Positions 16,369 through 26,531 of a stretch of DNA of 64,000 bases are shown piece after piece. The stretch is from DASCQC01 sp036012865. Lineage in GTDB: Bacteria; Pseudomonadota; Gammaproteobacteria; Comchoanobacterales; Comchoanobacteraceae. The position numbers were made by a program, and so were the translations under genes. The DNA lies in NCBI GenBank assembly GCA_036012865.1, contig DASCQC010000016.1:1-64000 (forward strand), read 5' to 3'. The notes under the pieces are model-generated. The model was given only the letters and a program-made list of their open reading frames with translations. It had not been told where the DNA came from and searched no databases. Position 1 is the stretch's first letter. Each line of letters begins with the position of its first letter.

Positions 16369-19300
16369 CTACAGGATGTTACACTTACTACTAGGTTTAG
16401 GTTCTTCAGTAGGACTCAGGTTGGACTTTAGGCTAGAACTAGTGTCGGAGTCTTCCTGACTATCAAAGCTCACACTTGAGGATCGAGTAGTATCATCGGC
16501 ATTTGGACGGGTGTCAGGTTTCCACCAAGTCAAGATTGCCTCTACTGAAGATATTGACATGGTTGATATCTTCGTTGCGAACGAAAAGAACGATTCTTTT
16601 GAATAGTTATAAGAAAGAGCTGCGTAATGAAGTAGAGTTCCTCCTAATTTCTGGGAGGTCTTGAAAATTGCTTCGCTGGTATTGCTCACAAGTTTATTGA
16701 TATCTTCATAAATACTCTGCTCAGTATTTTTGATTTCTTGGATCAAAGCCTGGTGTTCTCGCTCAACATCCTTAAAACCCATTCGTATGAAATCGTTGTC
16801 GGTGAGCTGTTTAAGTTCTTCACTTACTTTACTGGAGCTTGTATTAAAACATGAACGATCACCCAAGGAATTCATTGGTAGAAGTAAATCTCCCCCGTTC
16901 TTTACTTCAAGGCCATGAACACTAGCAGAAATCACTAGTGTTTCTAAAGACATCTCTCGTGATAGATCTTCTAAGACCCTATTGATAGATTGCACGCGGT
17001 CTTTGCGGATTGATATGCTGGCTAAATCATCCTCGGTATTGATGGGTTGTAAGCTTTTTTCTAACTCTAATGTTTTGATGCGCTCGGTTAAGGTCTTTTC
17101 TAGAGTTTGTATGCTATTCTGTTTTTGTAGAAGACCTTTAATCATTTCTATTCTAGAGTTTATCTCTTGATAGTTCCTGGAATCCGTTATAGATAGCTCT
17201 AGATTGCTTAATTTACCTTGAAGAGTTTCTAATGTAGCTAGTTCCAGAGTGTTTTCAGCAACAACATATGTTTTCATCTTTAAAATATTTTGCCTCAGTG
17301 TAATCCAACTAGTTAATGTATTTAAATCCTTGCTAAAGACTTCTTTTTTAGATTTAATCTTCTGAAGATTTTTGTCTATATTATCAGTAGTGAGAACATA
17401 ATCTAAGCCTAGTTGAGGCGACTTGATTGGCAGGTTTTTATGATAAAGCATTTTAAAAGAGTAATGATGGGCAACAATTGACTCAAGGTCTTTTTGTTGG
17501 GTTTTGAGAGAACTTAAGGCGTCGGCGAATGGGCTGTTGGATTGACCATCGAAATTATTACCTGGGTTCAGTTTGGCTATCTTTGCCACTATTGCTATCT
17601 GGGCTTGTTGGGAGGAAGCTGGTTCTAACGCTTTCATCTCTTTAAGCAAATCAGCTAATGTTATTAAATCCTTGCTAATGACTTCTTTTTTAGATTCAAT
17701 CTTCTGAATCTTTTCGTCTATATTATCAGGAGTGAGCTCATAATCTAAGCCTAGATCAGAGTTTTTGATGACTTGCTTTTTTTGATTGATGTCTTGATAG
17801 GTTAGATGATAAAGATGTATTGATGTAAGTTCTTCTTGTTGGATTTTGAGAGAACTTAAGGCGGTCTCTAGAGAGTGAACCGTTTCATTGGATGGATCGT
17901 TGAATTGACCATCGAAAATATTACCCGGGTTCAGTTTGTCTATTTCAGAGCTTACTTTCGATCGCTCTTTTTTTCTGTCAATGATCCTTTTAAGGGTTTT
18001 GATGTCATCGTGTAGCTTAATGACACTTTCTAGCTGTGTTAACTCCTTATTACAGTCTAAATCTTCAGTTCCTTGTTTCAGCACGTTCTCGACGTCTTTC
18101 TTGAGCTCGTTTATTTGATTGAGTCTTTGTCCACGCTCTTTCAGAATCTTTTTATGTTCTTCTGATAACTGAATGCTATCATAATGAGGACCAATGATAT
18201 CATTGCTAAGATCATTATTAACAAGCCTAGATAGAGGCATACCCCTGATCTCTTTCTCTTCAATGGTCTTAGCCAGTTCAGAAGAGTTATGTGTTTTTTT
18301 AATACATGCCTGTATTTCCTCAATATGTTTTAATTCTAGATCTCCTGATGGATCATTATAATCACTCTCAATTCTGATGAGCTCACTGGAGTTCTTGTAT
18401 AGAGTGTCTAACCCATTTTTTCCAAGGGTTATAGGGGCAAAACCAAAGAATGTTGATATGGTCGCTAGCAGTTTTGTTCTGGTGATAGGGGGTAGGGGGT
18501 CTTCCGGAAAAAGCTCCATGCCAAGGCCCAGCCAAGGAGGACGTATACCCCAGTGATGGAGTATGGATGCTGGTAATTCATCATTGAACTTATGCTTTTC
18601 ATTAGACAACGAATGTTGCCAGCCCCGATAGATTTTGTTGTTCAATAAATTAAAAAGATCTATTGCTTCTTGTGATTCCTCTTGGCTGCTCTCTTCAGGT
18701 TTGTTTGTCAAATAGCTTTTATATTCTGAACTGTCCTCAAGCGTTTGTATGAGTTTATATTCATTCATTTTTTGATATAAATGATAAAGTGTTGTGTCAG
18801 CCGAACTACTCTTAAACCATCTATTAACGACATTTACCTTGAGGATTTCTACAGAAGGTTGGTCTTTATGCTCCTCATCATAAAGTTTTTTAATTTCATC
18901 AAAGGTTTTCCAGATTGCTGTTATTTCTTTTTTAGCCCACTCGTTAGCAGTTTTTTTTGCTTCAGCTTCTGTTTTTCCCTCAGCAAGAAGCCTAGCACGT
19001 TCAGCCTCAAATAGTGGCTTAGGGTCTATCATTACTTTGACCTCACCTTTATCAGTTCTATTTTCCTGAGGATGCGCATAGATCTCTTCGATGATTTTGA
19101 AAACTTCTTCTTTATCGCCGCGTGGAGGAGCTGTGGTTACAGTAAATTGGGGGGTGGTACTTTTCTTGGTCAAGTCAAAACTCAGTAGATTTGGGGTTTT
19201 GTCGTTTATTTCAGCTATGTAGGTATTATACAATGTTAACCATTTTTCAATAGATTGTTGTGGATGATCTTTTGAAAATGTTAATTGAATACGGGGGTGC

Positions 19301-20000
19301 TTTGGGATGGCTTGATACAATTGTCCTTGCTTGCGTTTTATTGGATGTCCAGTAAATATATTCACATTGATATTTTGGTCTGCTTTTATTTGTTGAAGCT
19401 CTTTGCTAAGGGTCTCGATTTCTTTTTCTATTTTTTCACTTTCACCTGAATAATTGAGCTCAACCACTTCATGTTCATACTGTTGTTGAGTTAATTGATC
19501 TTTTTCCTTGTTAATCTGATTATTCAAGCCAGTTTTTTTCGATTGTAGGTCTTTACTTTCTTGTTGTTTTCCTTTAAGTTTTTTTTCTGTAGTTTCAAAG
19601 GTTTCTTTGATAGCTTCATCACTTATTAAATATCCATTTAGGGCTTCTTTATGTTGTTGAAGCTTTTTGCTAAGGGTCTCGATTTCTTTTTCTATGGATT
19701 GTTCTGAGTGAGTGATATCTAACAGTTCATGTGCCTTCTGTTTTTGAGTATTTAAATCATTATATTTTTTTCCTCTTGGTGAAATTGCAAATTGCAAATT
19801 TTCTTTGTGCTGTAGCCATTCTTGATTTAGAATTTCGTTTTGTTTTTCTTCAAGTTCTTTTTCTGTAGCTTTAATGTTTTGTTTTATAGCTTTATATTCG
19901 TTTGAATCTATACTACAACTACTTGTGAATTATCAATGGTTAGGTGGTAATTTTCGTGTTTTAAGTGCTCTAGCTGCTTTTGTGATACTTTAACAACCAT
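16369..20000 (-). CDS. Giant coiled-coil protein with C-terminal CaaX box, frameshifted near its start
   Basis: The true start is the ATG at 20000, with GAAGGAG 6 bases upstream. The protein begins MVVKVSQKQLEHLKHENYHL, matching the paralogue at 20815-24579. After 30 codons the frame meets TAG, and the body continues in another frame (SCSIDSNEYKAIKQN) to 16369. One base inserted near 19925 would restore a protein of about 1210 residues. The open body alone spans 1142 codons from a TTG at 19797. It is mostly coiled coil, contains a tandem repeat of about 120 residues, and has a central motif (HHWGI, ISTFFGFAP) shared with the paralogue. The last residues are PSSKCNIL: CNIL is a CaaX box of the geranylgeranyl type. 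No N-terminal signal. Host-prenylated effector is inference; the frameshift may be natural. Confidence 0.65.
17290..17945 (-). repeat. Internal tandem repeat of about 360 bases in the giant gene
   Basis: Two successive units encode KLNPGN-x-FDGQ, then ALSSLK-x-QQ, LGLDY-x-LT-x-DNID and a K-S-K-K-E-V-x-SKDL block. The unit starts lie about 362 bases apart. The paralogue lacks an obvious counterpart, so this expansion happened after the gene duplication or was lost in the other copy. Confidence 0.75.
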
Positions 20001-20454
20001 AGTTTTCTCCTTCAGGTGTGACAAGAATGAGATGATGCTACTACTATTTCTATCAGAAACCAAGTAAATAATAACATATGTTGTTTAGGCGGTTATTTAA
20101 TATCGTTTTTACTTATTAATTAGTGTTGTTTTTATGGGTGGTTCAGACGGATTTAAGGGCGTATAATTGCCATAGTTGAATAACTATGGCGGGTGAGTAG
20201 AGACCCAAGGTGTATATAACGTTGTTGAATTAGGTTTGTTAGTTGGTTATCACCGTTGCTGAAAACCTTACTTTGATAGGACGGCTGTTAATGCATTTTA
20301 GACTTATTGAGGTGTCTGGGGTAATACGCTAACCATCATAGCGAAGCTGTTCTGGGTATACAGATTTTGTTGAAAAGGCCACACAGCTGTTTAAATAAAT
20401 TGTTGATGATGATTATCACGGTAACTTTGATGTTTGGGTTGATTCGTATTGTAT
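20001..20454. other. Upstream region of the first giant gene, otherwise unassigned
   Basis: The first 80 bases next to the ATG resemble the leader of the second giant gene (CTTGG, TGATA, CATCATCT and CACACCTGA-GGAGAA in both), so a shared promoter and leader were duplicated. At 20169-20190 is a perfect 9-base-arm hairpin (GCCATAGTT/AACTATGGC, loop GAAT). No gene or known RNA was recognised in the rest. Confidence 0.45.
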
Positions 20455-20695
20455 TTTTTGCAGAATTGTTCTAAATAATTATTTGTTCCAGAAATTTTAG
20501 TTGACCAAACATTTTTGAATCATTGTCTCCCTCGATGTTTATTCGATAGCCGTCATCATCCTGTCGATAGTTGGGTTTGATAATATTCAGACCAGTACTT
20601 ATTCACTTCTTCTTGATTGTTATCATCAAGGCTTAAATTAAGAATTTCTACCAATTTTTCTTTACTTATTTCATAGTAATAAAAACTGTTTTATA
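20455..20695 (-). pseudogene. Decayed copy of the 201-residue island gene
   Basis: The minus strand keeps YYYEISKEKLVEILNLSLDD in the same order as the gene at 15627-16232. However, the GTG start is lost, a 5-base deletion near 20597 shifts the frame, and the 3' half is missing. Upstream and downstream sequences also match the intact locus, including the TTTATAGACTC leader and the terminator hairpin of the neighbouring giant gene. Confidence 0.75.
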
Positions 20696-20769
20696 GACTC
20701 CTTAATCATTATAAAATGAGCTCGCCGTGTCTGTAAAGAGACTAGTTTTAATCTCAACCCCACCTATCA

Positions 20770-20792
20770 AAAGGCCCTCAAAAGAGCCCTTT
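20770..20792 (-). terminator. Probable terminator after the second giant gene
   Basis: Same hairpin as at 16324-16346, placed about 23 bases after the stop codon at 20815. It is part of the duplicated block. Confidence 0.5.
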
Positions 20793-20814
20793 GAATGAGT
20801 TGGTCTAGTGTTAT

Positions 20815-23800
20815 CTACAGGATGTTACACTTACTAGGTTTAGGTTCTTCAGTAGGACTCGGGTTGGAATTTACGCTAGAACTAGTGCCGGATTCCTGAC
20901 TATCAAAGTTCGAACTTGGGGATCGATTAGTATCATCGGCATTTGGATTGGTGTTAGGTTTCCACCAATTTTTGAAGCTTTCTACGGATGTTCCTGTTAG
21001 TCCTGAGACTTTGTTAGTAAAAGAAAAGAATGAGTCTTTTGAATAATTATAAGATAGCGTTGCATAGTGATAGAAGAACCCGCCAAGCTTATTCGAAGTA
21101 TCTAGCACTGCTGAGCCAGCTTTCCCTGCTATTTTCATGACATCGCCATAGATGCCAAGTTCAGTCTCTTTGATCTCTTTGATTCGTTGTTGATTGCGAG
21201 TTAGAATGTCTTCAAAACCTAATATTATAGGGTCTTTTTTTTCTTTAATAGTGCTTGAGCTGGGAGCCCCCGGACAGCATATAGCGCTATTATGTTGAGA
21301 GGGTAGGTTTTTTTGTAAAAGTATTATTCCCGCACCGGTACTAACTTCAAGGTCATTAACAGCAGCAGCAACTACCATATTTTCCATATTTTTCCATAAG
21401 GATATCTCTTTTTTATTTTGATCAATTCTGTCTTCAAGTTCTTGTATGTCGCTGACAAAGTCGTCGTCTGTTTTGTCGGTAAGTATTAAAAAAAGCGGTC
21501 GGGTATTATATGTATTCATTTCCTCAGTTATTTGTAATTGGGATCTCTTGATGTCTTGTAGGTCTGGATAATCCTTATAAGGTTTTAAAGCTTCCTCTTG
21601 AGGGTCTTTTGACAGCATGCTAAGCCACCCTCGTTGGTTAGTAAAGGTGCTTAAGAATGCTTCAATTTTGTCTTTTTCGTCATCTTGTAAGTCCCTAGTT
21701 TGTGACTTAGTTATATCTTGAAATGTTTCGTTTACGAGTACGGGGTTCATCTGCTTAGAAGGTTCATTATTGCGCTCAACAAAGTCTTGGATGGTTGTAT
21801 TTTCGTCAATACCAAGAGTATTCCTTGTCGAGGATTGGTCAGTTGAGAGAAGAAGGCATAGATTTATGGCTTTGACTATATCTTCATTTTTTGACGTAAC
21901 GCCAAGACCTTTGTAAAGACTTACTGCTTTTGCATTTAATTTTGCATCTAAATAGCCTTGGGCCTTTTCTAAATACCTGTGCTCCGCTCGTTGAGAAACT
22001 AGTTTGTCAAGTCCATCTTTTTTTGCTTCATGGTCTTTCATTTCTGTTTCTAGGCATTCAACTGGAGATTGTTTCAATTCCTCTATTTCTTCAAGGGTTT
22101 CTAGGTATCCTGTGAGACGTGACGCAATCAATTTATTAGTTGGAATAGAAGTCCCTTTTGTTGTTAGCTTGGATAATGCGTCGGTTTGATCTTTCTGTAG
22201 CTCGGTGATTTTCTTTTTAAACGCGCTGAGCGCGATTTTACCGCCAGTAGTAGGTATTCTAAGGCTTTTTTCATGGATATACTGAGTTTTGTCATAAGAT
22301 TGATTATTTTCGATAGTCTGCTTAATATTTTGGAGGTATTGAAAGTTTCTGAGGCGTTCCTTGTTAGTAGTTACATATTCATTAAAGGCCCCGTCTTCTT
22401 GTGTAAATGAACCCTTTTTTTCTGCAATGTTTGCTGGTGTGAGATTTATAACACCCTCAGCGAAAAGAAGGGTAGATTCAATACTGGATTTCCATTCTGT
22501 GGTTTCACTTTCTGTGGTTTCACTTTCAACACTCTTGTTGCTTTGTATGTGTAGGTCAAGTGCATTTTTAGCTGCCTTGAATAGCTCATCCACTCTATCA
22601 TACTCGCCTCTGATTTGTGTGAGTATCTGATTAACTTTATTGATTTCACTCTTCGTCGCGAGTTCCTCCTTATTTAGTAACTCTTTAAATTGAGTATTAT
22701 ATTTATCAACAAGAGAGATATTTATGGGAGGCATTTCGGTTTGATCTATCTTTTCTCTAAGTTCTGCTATGGTTTGATGATTGGCAATATCCTCTAAGAT
22801 ACTACTAAGCATTTTGAGTGAAGTTTCTAAATCTTGTCTTTTTAGAGATTGCTCAACTCCTTCTATCAATTCCTTGGCATGGTCTAGCGAAGTGACGTTT
22901 ATTTGATGATTGCTACGGAGCTCTTCTTTTTGTGTTTCACTTCTTTTCATAAGGCCATCTAAACGCGTGAGTGCCTTACCAAGGAGTTTCATCATTTTGT
23001 GATGTTCACTTGATAAAGAAATTTTATCATAATGGGGGCCAATGATGTCGTTTGCAAGATCAGCCTTGAAAAGCCTAGCTAAAGTTGTTCCCATCACAAC
23101 CTTTGATTTAATGGTCTCAGCTAGTTCAGATGAGTCATGGGTTTTTTGAATACTTTCCTGTATTGTTTGGATATCTTCCGGGGTTAGATCTACTGTCCGT
23201 GTCTCATCTTGTGGGCAAGTTGGAGTATAAAGTGGTTGGAGCGTGCTATTGGTATCTAGTGGGGGTTGATTGTTTGGAACACCCTCAATTCTAATGAGCT
23301 TGTTGGAGTTTTTGAATACAGTCTCTAACCCATTTTTCCCAATTTTTAGAGAGGCAAAACCAAAGAATGTTGATATGGCCGCTTGCAGTTGTGATCTAGT
23401 GATAGGGGGCAGGGGGTTTTCTGGAAAATACTTATTTTTTTCCTCTTGAGTTAAATTTTCCACAAGGCCCAGCCACTCATAATGTATACCCCAATGATGG
23501 AGTATGGAGGCTTCTAATGTTTCCTTGTAGCTTTCGCTCTTGTTAGAATAAGGAGGTTCCCAGCCTTTTTCATTAACTTCATCATCCAATAACACAAAAA
23601 GATCTGTTGCTTCCTTGTATGTCTCTTGGCTGTTTGCTTCAGGTTTTTTTGTCACATAGGCTTTATATTCTTGACTGTCCTCAAGCCTTTGTATGAGGGT
23701 ATATTCAGACATTTTTTGATGTAAAGAATAATAGTTTGTTTTTGCTGAACTACTATTATAACTTCTATTAACGACATTTACCCTGAGGATTTTTACCCTA

Positions 23801-24579
23801 GAGGTTTCTTGGACTTGCTTCTCATCATCATAAAGGTTTTTAAATTTTTCAAAGGTGTTCCAGATTGTTGTTATGTTTGTATCATCTAGTAGATCAGGGT
23901 CTATCAATACTTTTACTTCACCTTTATCTGTTCTATTTTTCTGAGGATGCGCATAGATTTCTTCGATGATTTTGAAAACAGCTTCTTTATCGCCATATTG
24001 AGGGTCTGTGGTTTTAGTAAAAGTCAACGTTGTTTGCGAGGATGACTTTTGGTAGGCAGTTAAGTGTTGTTGAAGTATGGTGAACAGCTTATCTGTTTCT
24101 GTTTGGTTTTTAGGGAACGTTACTTTTACAATGCCATGTAGTTGTCCTTGGGTGGCTTTATCGAAAGCACTGTGAATTGATGCAATTAGTTCATAGTTTT
24201 TTATACAGGCGTTTCGGGTTTCCTTTATTTCTTCAAGGGTTTTGCCAAGGGCCGTGATTTTAACGCCGATACTCTCACCATCATGTTTGTTCTTTAATAG
24301 CCTCCGTTCAATCTTATGCTTACCTGTTACCTTTTTTTCCTTTTCAAGATCATTTTGTAATTTAGTTCTTTTCGATTGTATCTTTAGGCTTATTTTTTGT
24401 TTTTCTCCAAGTTCTTTTTTTGTATCTATTTGCTTTTGTTCGATATCTTTAAGTTTTTGTGATTCTGGATTCATGGCTTGTTGTAAATCTGTAACCGCTT
24501 TTTCATTAATATCATAGGTTATGTGGTAGTTTACGTCTTGTAATTGCTGTAACTGCTCTTGTGATATTTCAAAAATCAT
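20815..24579 (-). CDS. Giant coiled-coil protein with C-terminal CaaX box, putative prenylated effector
   Basis: 1254 residues from the ATG at 24579 (GAGGGAG ribosome site). It begins MIFEISQEQLQQLQDVNYHI, has a coiled-coil N-terminal third, a central conserved block (ILHHWGIHYEWLGL, ISTFFGFASL), more helical sequence, and a C-terminal region HYATLSYNYSKDSFFSF followed by a Ser/Asn/Pro-rich tail. It ends KPSKCNIL. CNIL is a CaaX box; Leu at the last position favours geranylgeranyl transferase I in eukaryotes. Bacteria lack the enzyme, so modification would happen in a host cell. It is the intact paralogue of the frameshifted gene at 16369-20000. The function is unknown and the effector role is inference. 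Confidence 0.7.
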   Translation of the reverse strand: MIFEISQEQLQQLQDVNYHITYDINEKAVTDLQQAMNPESQKLKDIEQKQIDTKKELGEKQKISLKIQSKRTKLQNDLEKEKKVTGKHKIERRLLKNKHDGESIGVKITALGKTLEEIKETRNACIKNYELIASIHSAFDKATQGQLHGIVKVTFPKNQTETDKLFTILQQHLTAYQKSSSQTTLTFTKTTDPQYGDKEAVFKIIEEIYAHPQKNRTDKGEVKVLIDPDLLDDTNITTIWNTFEKFKNLYDDEKQVQETSRVKILRVNVVNRSYNSSSAKTNYYSLHQKMSEYTLIQRLEDSQEYKAYVTKKPEANSQETYKEATDLFVLLDDEVNEKGWEPPYSNKSESYKETLEASILHHWGIHYEWLGLVENLTQEEKNKYFPENPLPPITRSQLQAAISTFFGFASLKIGKNGLETVFKNSNKLIRIEGVPNNQPPLDTNSTLQPLYTPTCPQDETRTVDLTPEDIQTIQESIQKTHDSSELAETIKSKVVMGTTLARLFKADLANDIIGPHYDKISLSSEHHKMMKLLGKALTRLDGLMKRSETQKEELRSNHQINVTSLDHAKELIEGVEQSLKRQDLETSLKMLSSILEDIANHQTIAELREKIDQTEMPPINISLVDKYNTQFKELLNKEELATKSEINKVNQILTQIRGEYDRVDELFKAAKNALDLHIQSNKSVESETTESETTEWKSSIESTLLFAEGVINLTPANIAEKKGSFTQEDGAFNEYVTTNKERLRNFQYLQNIKQTIENNQSYDKTQYIHEKSLRIPTTGGKIALSAFKKKITELQKDQTDALSKLTTKGTSIPTNKLIASRLTGYLETLEEIEELKQSPVECLETEMKDHEAKKDGLDKLVSQRAEHRYLEKAQGYLDAKLNAKAVSLYKGLGVTSKNEDIVKAINLCLLLSTDQSSTRNTLGIDENTTIQDFVERNNEPSKQMNPVLVNETFQDITKSQTRDLQDDEKDKIEAFLSTFTNQRGWLSMLSKDPQEEALKPYKDYPDLQDIKRSQLQITEEMNTYNTRPLFLILTDKTDDDFVSDIQELEDRIDQNKKEISLWKNMENMVVAAAVNDLEVSTGAGIILLQKNLPSQHNSAICCPGAPSSSTIKEKKDPIILGFEDILTRNQQRIKEIKETELGIYGDVMKIAGKAGSAVLDTSNKLGGFFYHYATLSYNYSKDSFFSFTNKVSGLTGTSVESFKNWWKPNTNPNADDTNRSPSSNFDSQESGTSSSVNSNPSPTEEPKPSKCNIL

Positions 24580-24666
24580 AGTCTTCTCCCTCAGGTGTGA
24601 TTAATATTTAGATGATGTTACTACGATTTTTATCATAAGCCAAGAAAATAAGAGAAATAATAATAT

Positions 24667-26058
24667 CTATTTTGTAGTCGATTGTTTAATATCTTTTTTA
24701 TTTTTTTTGTTCCACCCGGGGATTGATTGTTGTGGTGTTCTGCTCAGGGTGAGTGCATTTTCAGGCGCTCGTTCGGTAAGGGTTGAGCCTGCACCAATGG
24801 TTGCATTTTCACCAATAGTAATAGGGGCTATTAAGGACGTGTTTGACCCAATGAAAGCCCCGCTTTTGATCAGCGTTGTATGCTTTTGAACACCATCGTA
24901 ATTACAGGTTATAGTGCCGGCGCCTATGTTCACATTAGATTCAATGTTGCTATCACCTAAGTAGGCTAGATGGCCAGCTTTAGATGCTATGCCTAATTGA
25001 GTGTTTTTAAGCTCGACGAAATTACCTACTTTAGACTGCTCTTTGAGGTGGCAATTAGGCCGGATTCTTGCGAAAGGGCCAACACTAACATTATGATCAA
25101 TCAGACTGGACTCAATATGACTGTAAGGATGGATCTGGACATTTTCGCCTACCCGACTGTTAATCAACGTTGAATGTGCTCCAATAACACTATTTTTGCC
25201 GATAGATACTGATCCCTCAATAATGACGTTAATGTCGATCATAACACCAGACTCAGCTTTAAGCGTGCCTCGACAATCAAATCTGTTGGGGTCTTTAATC
25301 ATGATGCCTTGATTGAGTAATTGAAGCGCATAACGATACTGATAGGCTCTTTCTAGCTCGACTAATTGCTGGGGGGTGTTGACCCCTGCAATATCCTGCC
25401 AATCAGAGGCTTTGACTGCGGCAACAGGTTGAGGGTGGGTCTTGGCCCAAATATCAATTAAGTCAGTGAGGTAAAGTTCATTTTGTTGATTATTAGGTTG
25501 TAGTTTCGAGAGTGTTTTTGATAAGAATGACGTCGGGGCTGTGAGGATGCCTGTAAAGATTTCAGGAATTAATCGCTCTGTGTTTGATGCATCTTTTTCT
25601 TCAATAATTTTGATGGGGTTACCTGAGTCATTACGAATAATCCGCCCATAACCTGTGGGGTTGTGACAATCATACGTTAATATTCCTAGGTTGTGACCTG
25701 ACGTGTCTAGCAACTGCTGAAGCAAACTTTGTGGGGTTAAAGGTACATCCCCATATAAAGTTAAGATCGTGGCCTCTTTGTCACATTGAGGAAGTGCAGT
25801 TAATAACGCATGCCCTGTGCCTTGAGGGTCGTGTTGAGGAACAAACGTAACCGGAATGTTAATAGCAGATTGAAAGGCAATGTAATGATCTGGAGGGTAA
25901 ACCACTATGATTTTATCGGGGTTTAATGTTTGTGCGGTGGTGACCACTCGATGTAGTAAGGTTTGGCCTACGAAGGGAAACAATGGTTTGGGGGTGCTTG
26001 ATAGCATCCTTGTTCCCATGCCTGCAGCTAAGATAACAATGTTTAATGGGGTTGTCAT
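24667..26058 (-). CDS. glmU: Bifunctional GlcN-1-P acetyltransferase / GlcNAc-1-P uridyltransferase
   Basis: GlmU acetylates glucosamine-1-phosphate and then makes UDP-GlcNAc for peptidoglycan and LPS. The 463 residues hold the N-terminal uridyltransferase (LAAGMGTRM at about 11-19, GTGHALLTALP, YGDVPL) and a C-terminal left-handed beta-helix of hexapeptide repeats from about 250, with NFVELKNTQLG, GAGTITCNYDG and GSNTSLIAPI. AAAGGAGT precedes the ATG. It lies 53 bases after atpC on the same strand, the usual gammaproteobacterial order, so it is probably co-transcribed with the ATP synthase operon. Confidence 0.97.
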   Translation of the reverse strand: MTTPLNIVILAAGMGTRMLSSTPKPLFPFVGQTLLHRVVTTAQTLNPDKIIVVYPPDHYIAFQSAINIPVTFVPQHDPQGTGHALLTALPQCDKEATILTLYGDVPLTPQSLLQQLLDTSGHNLGILTYDCHNPTGYGRIIRNDSGNPIKIIEEKDASNTERLIPEIFTGILTAPTSFLSKTLSKLQPNNQQNELYLTDLIDIWAKTHPQPVAAVKASDWQDIAGVNTPQQLVELERAYQYRYALQLLNQGIMIKDPNRFDCRGTLKAESGVMIDINVIIEGSVSIGKNSVIGAHSTLINSRVGENVQIHPYSHIESSLIDHNVSVGPFARIRPNCHLKEQSKVGNFVELKNTQLGIASKAGHLAYLGDSNIESNVNIGAGTITCNYDGVQKHTTLIKSGAFIGSNTSLIAPITIGENATIGAGSTLTERAPENALTLSRTPQQSIPGWNKKNKKDIKQSTTK

Positions 26059-26111
26059 GTGCCGACTCCTTTACCTTACGGTTTTCAACCTTTTACATCT
26101 TGCTGAGGATA

Positions 26112-26531
26112 TCATTTTTTATTTTTAAGCATTTTGATGAGGCGAATTTGTGCTGCAGCTTGAGATAATTCCGCCAGTGCTTGAGAGTAATCCACCTCAT
26201 CTTTTTGTTCGGCAAGTTTAGTTCTAGCGGTTTCAATGGCTTGTTGAGCTGTGGCTTCATCTAGGTCTTTAGCTCGAATCGCTGTGTCTGCTAATACGGT
26301 TGTGTGGTAGGGTTGTACTTCAAGGACGCCCCCACAAATATAAAGCAACTCTTCAGTATCAGCCCCTTTAGTCGTGTAACGAATGGACCCAGCATTAAGT
26401 GGGGTCATTAAGGGTGTATGGCCAGGGCAAACCTCAAGTTCTCCCATTTCTCCTGAAGCAAAAACATGGGTAACCTCTCCTGAAAAAATTAATTCTTCAG
26501 GGCTAACAATGTCCAGTTTCATGGTGCTCAT
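26112..26531 (-). CDS. atpC: ATP synthase F1 epsilon subunit
   Basis: The epsilon subunit sits on the central stalk with gamma and inhibits ATP hydrolysis. 139 residues: the N-terminal beta-sandwich (KLDIVSPEELIFSG, GELEVCPGHTPLMTPL) followed by two C-terminal helices rich in Ala/Lys/Glu. Normal length. Its ATG overlaps the atpD stop (ATGA), so translation is coupled. An in-frame ATG three codons later is also possible. Last gene of the atp operon, before glmU. Confidence 0.96.
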   Translation of the reverse strand: MSTMKLDIVSPEELIFSGEVTHVFASGEMGELEVCPGHTPLMTPLNAGSIRYTTKGADTEELLYICGGVLEVQPYHTTVLADTAIRAKDLDEATAQQAIETARTKLAEQKDEVDYSQALAELSQAAAQIRLIKMLKNKK

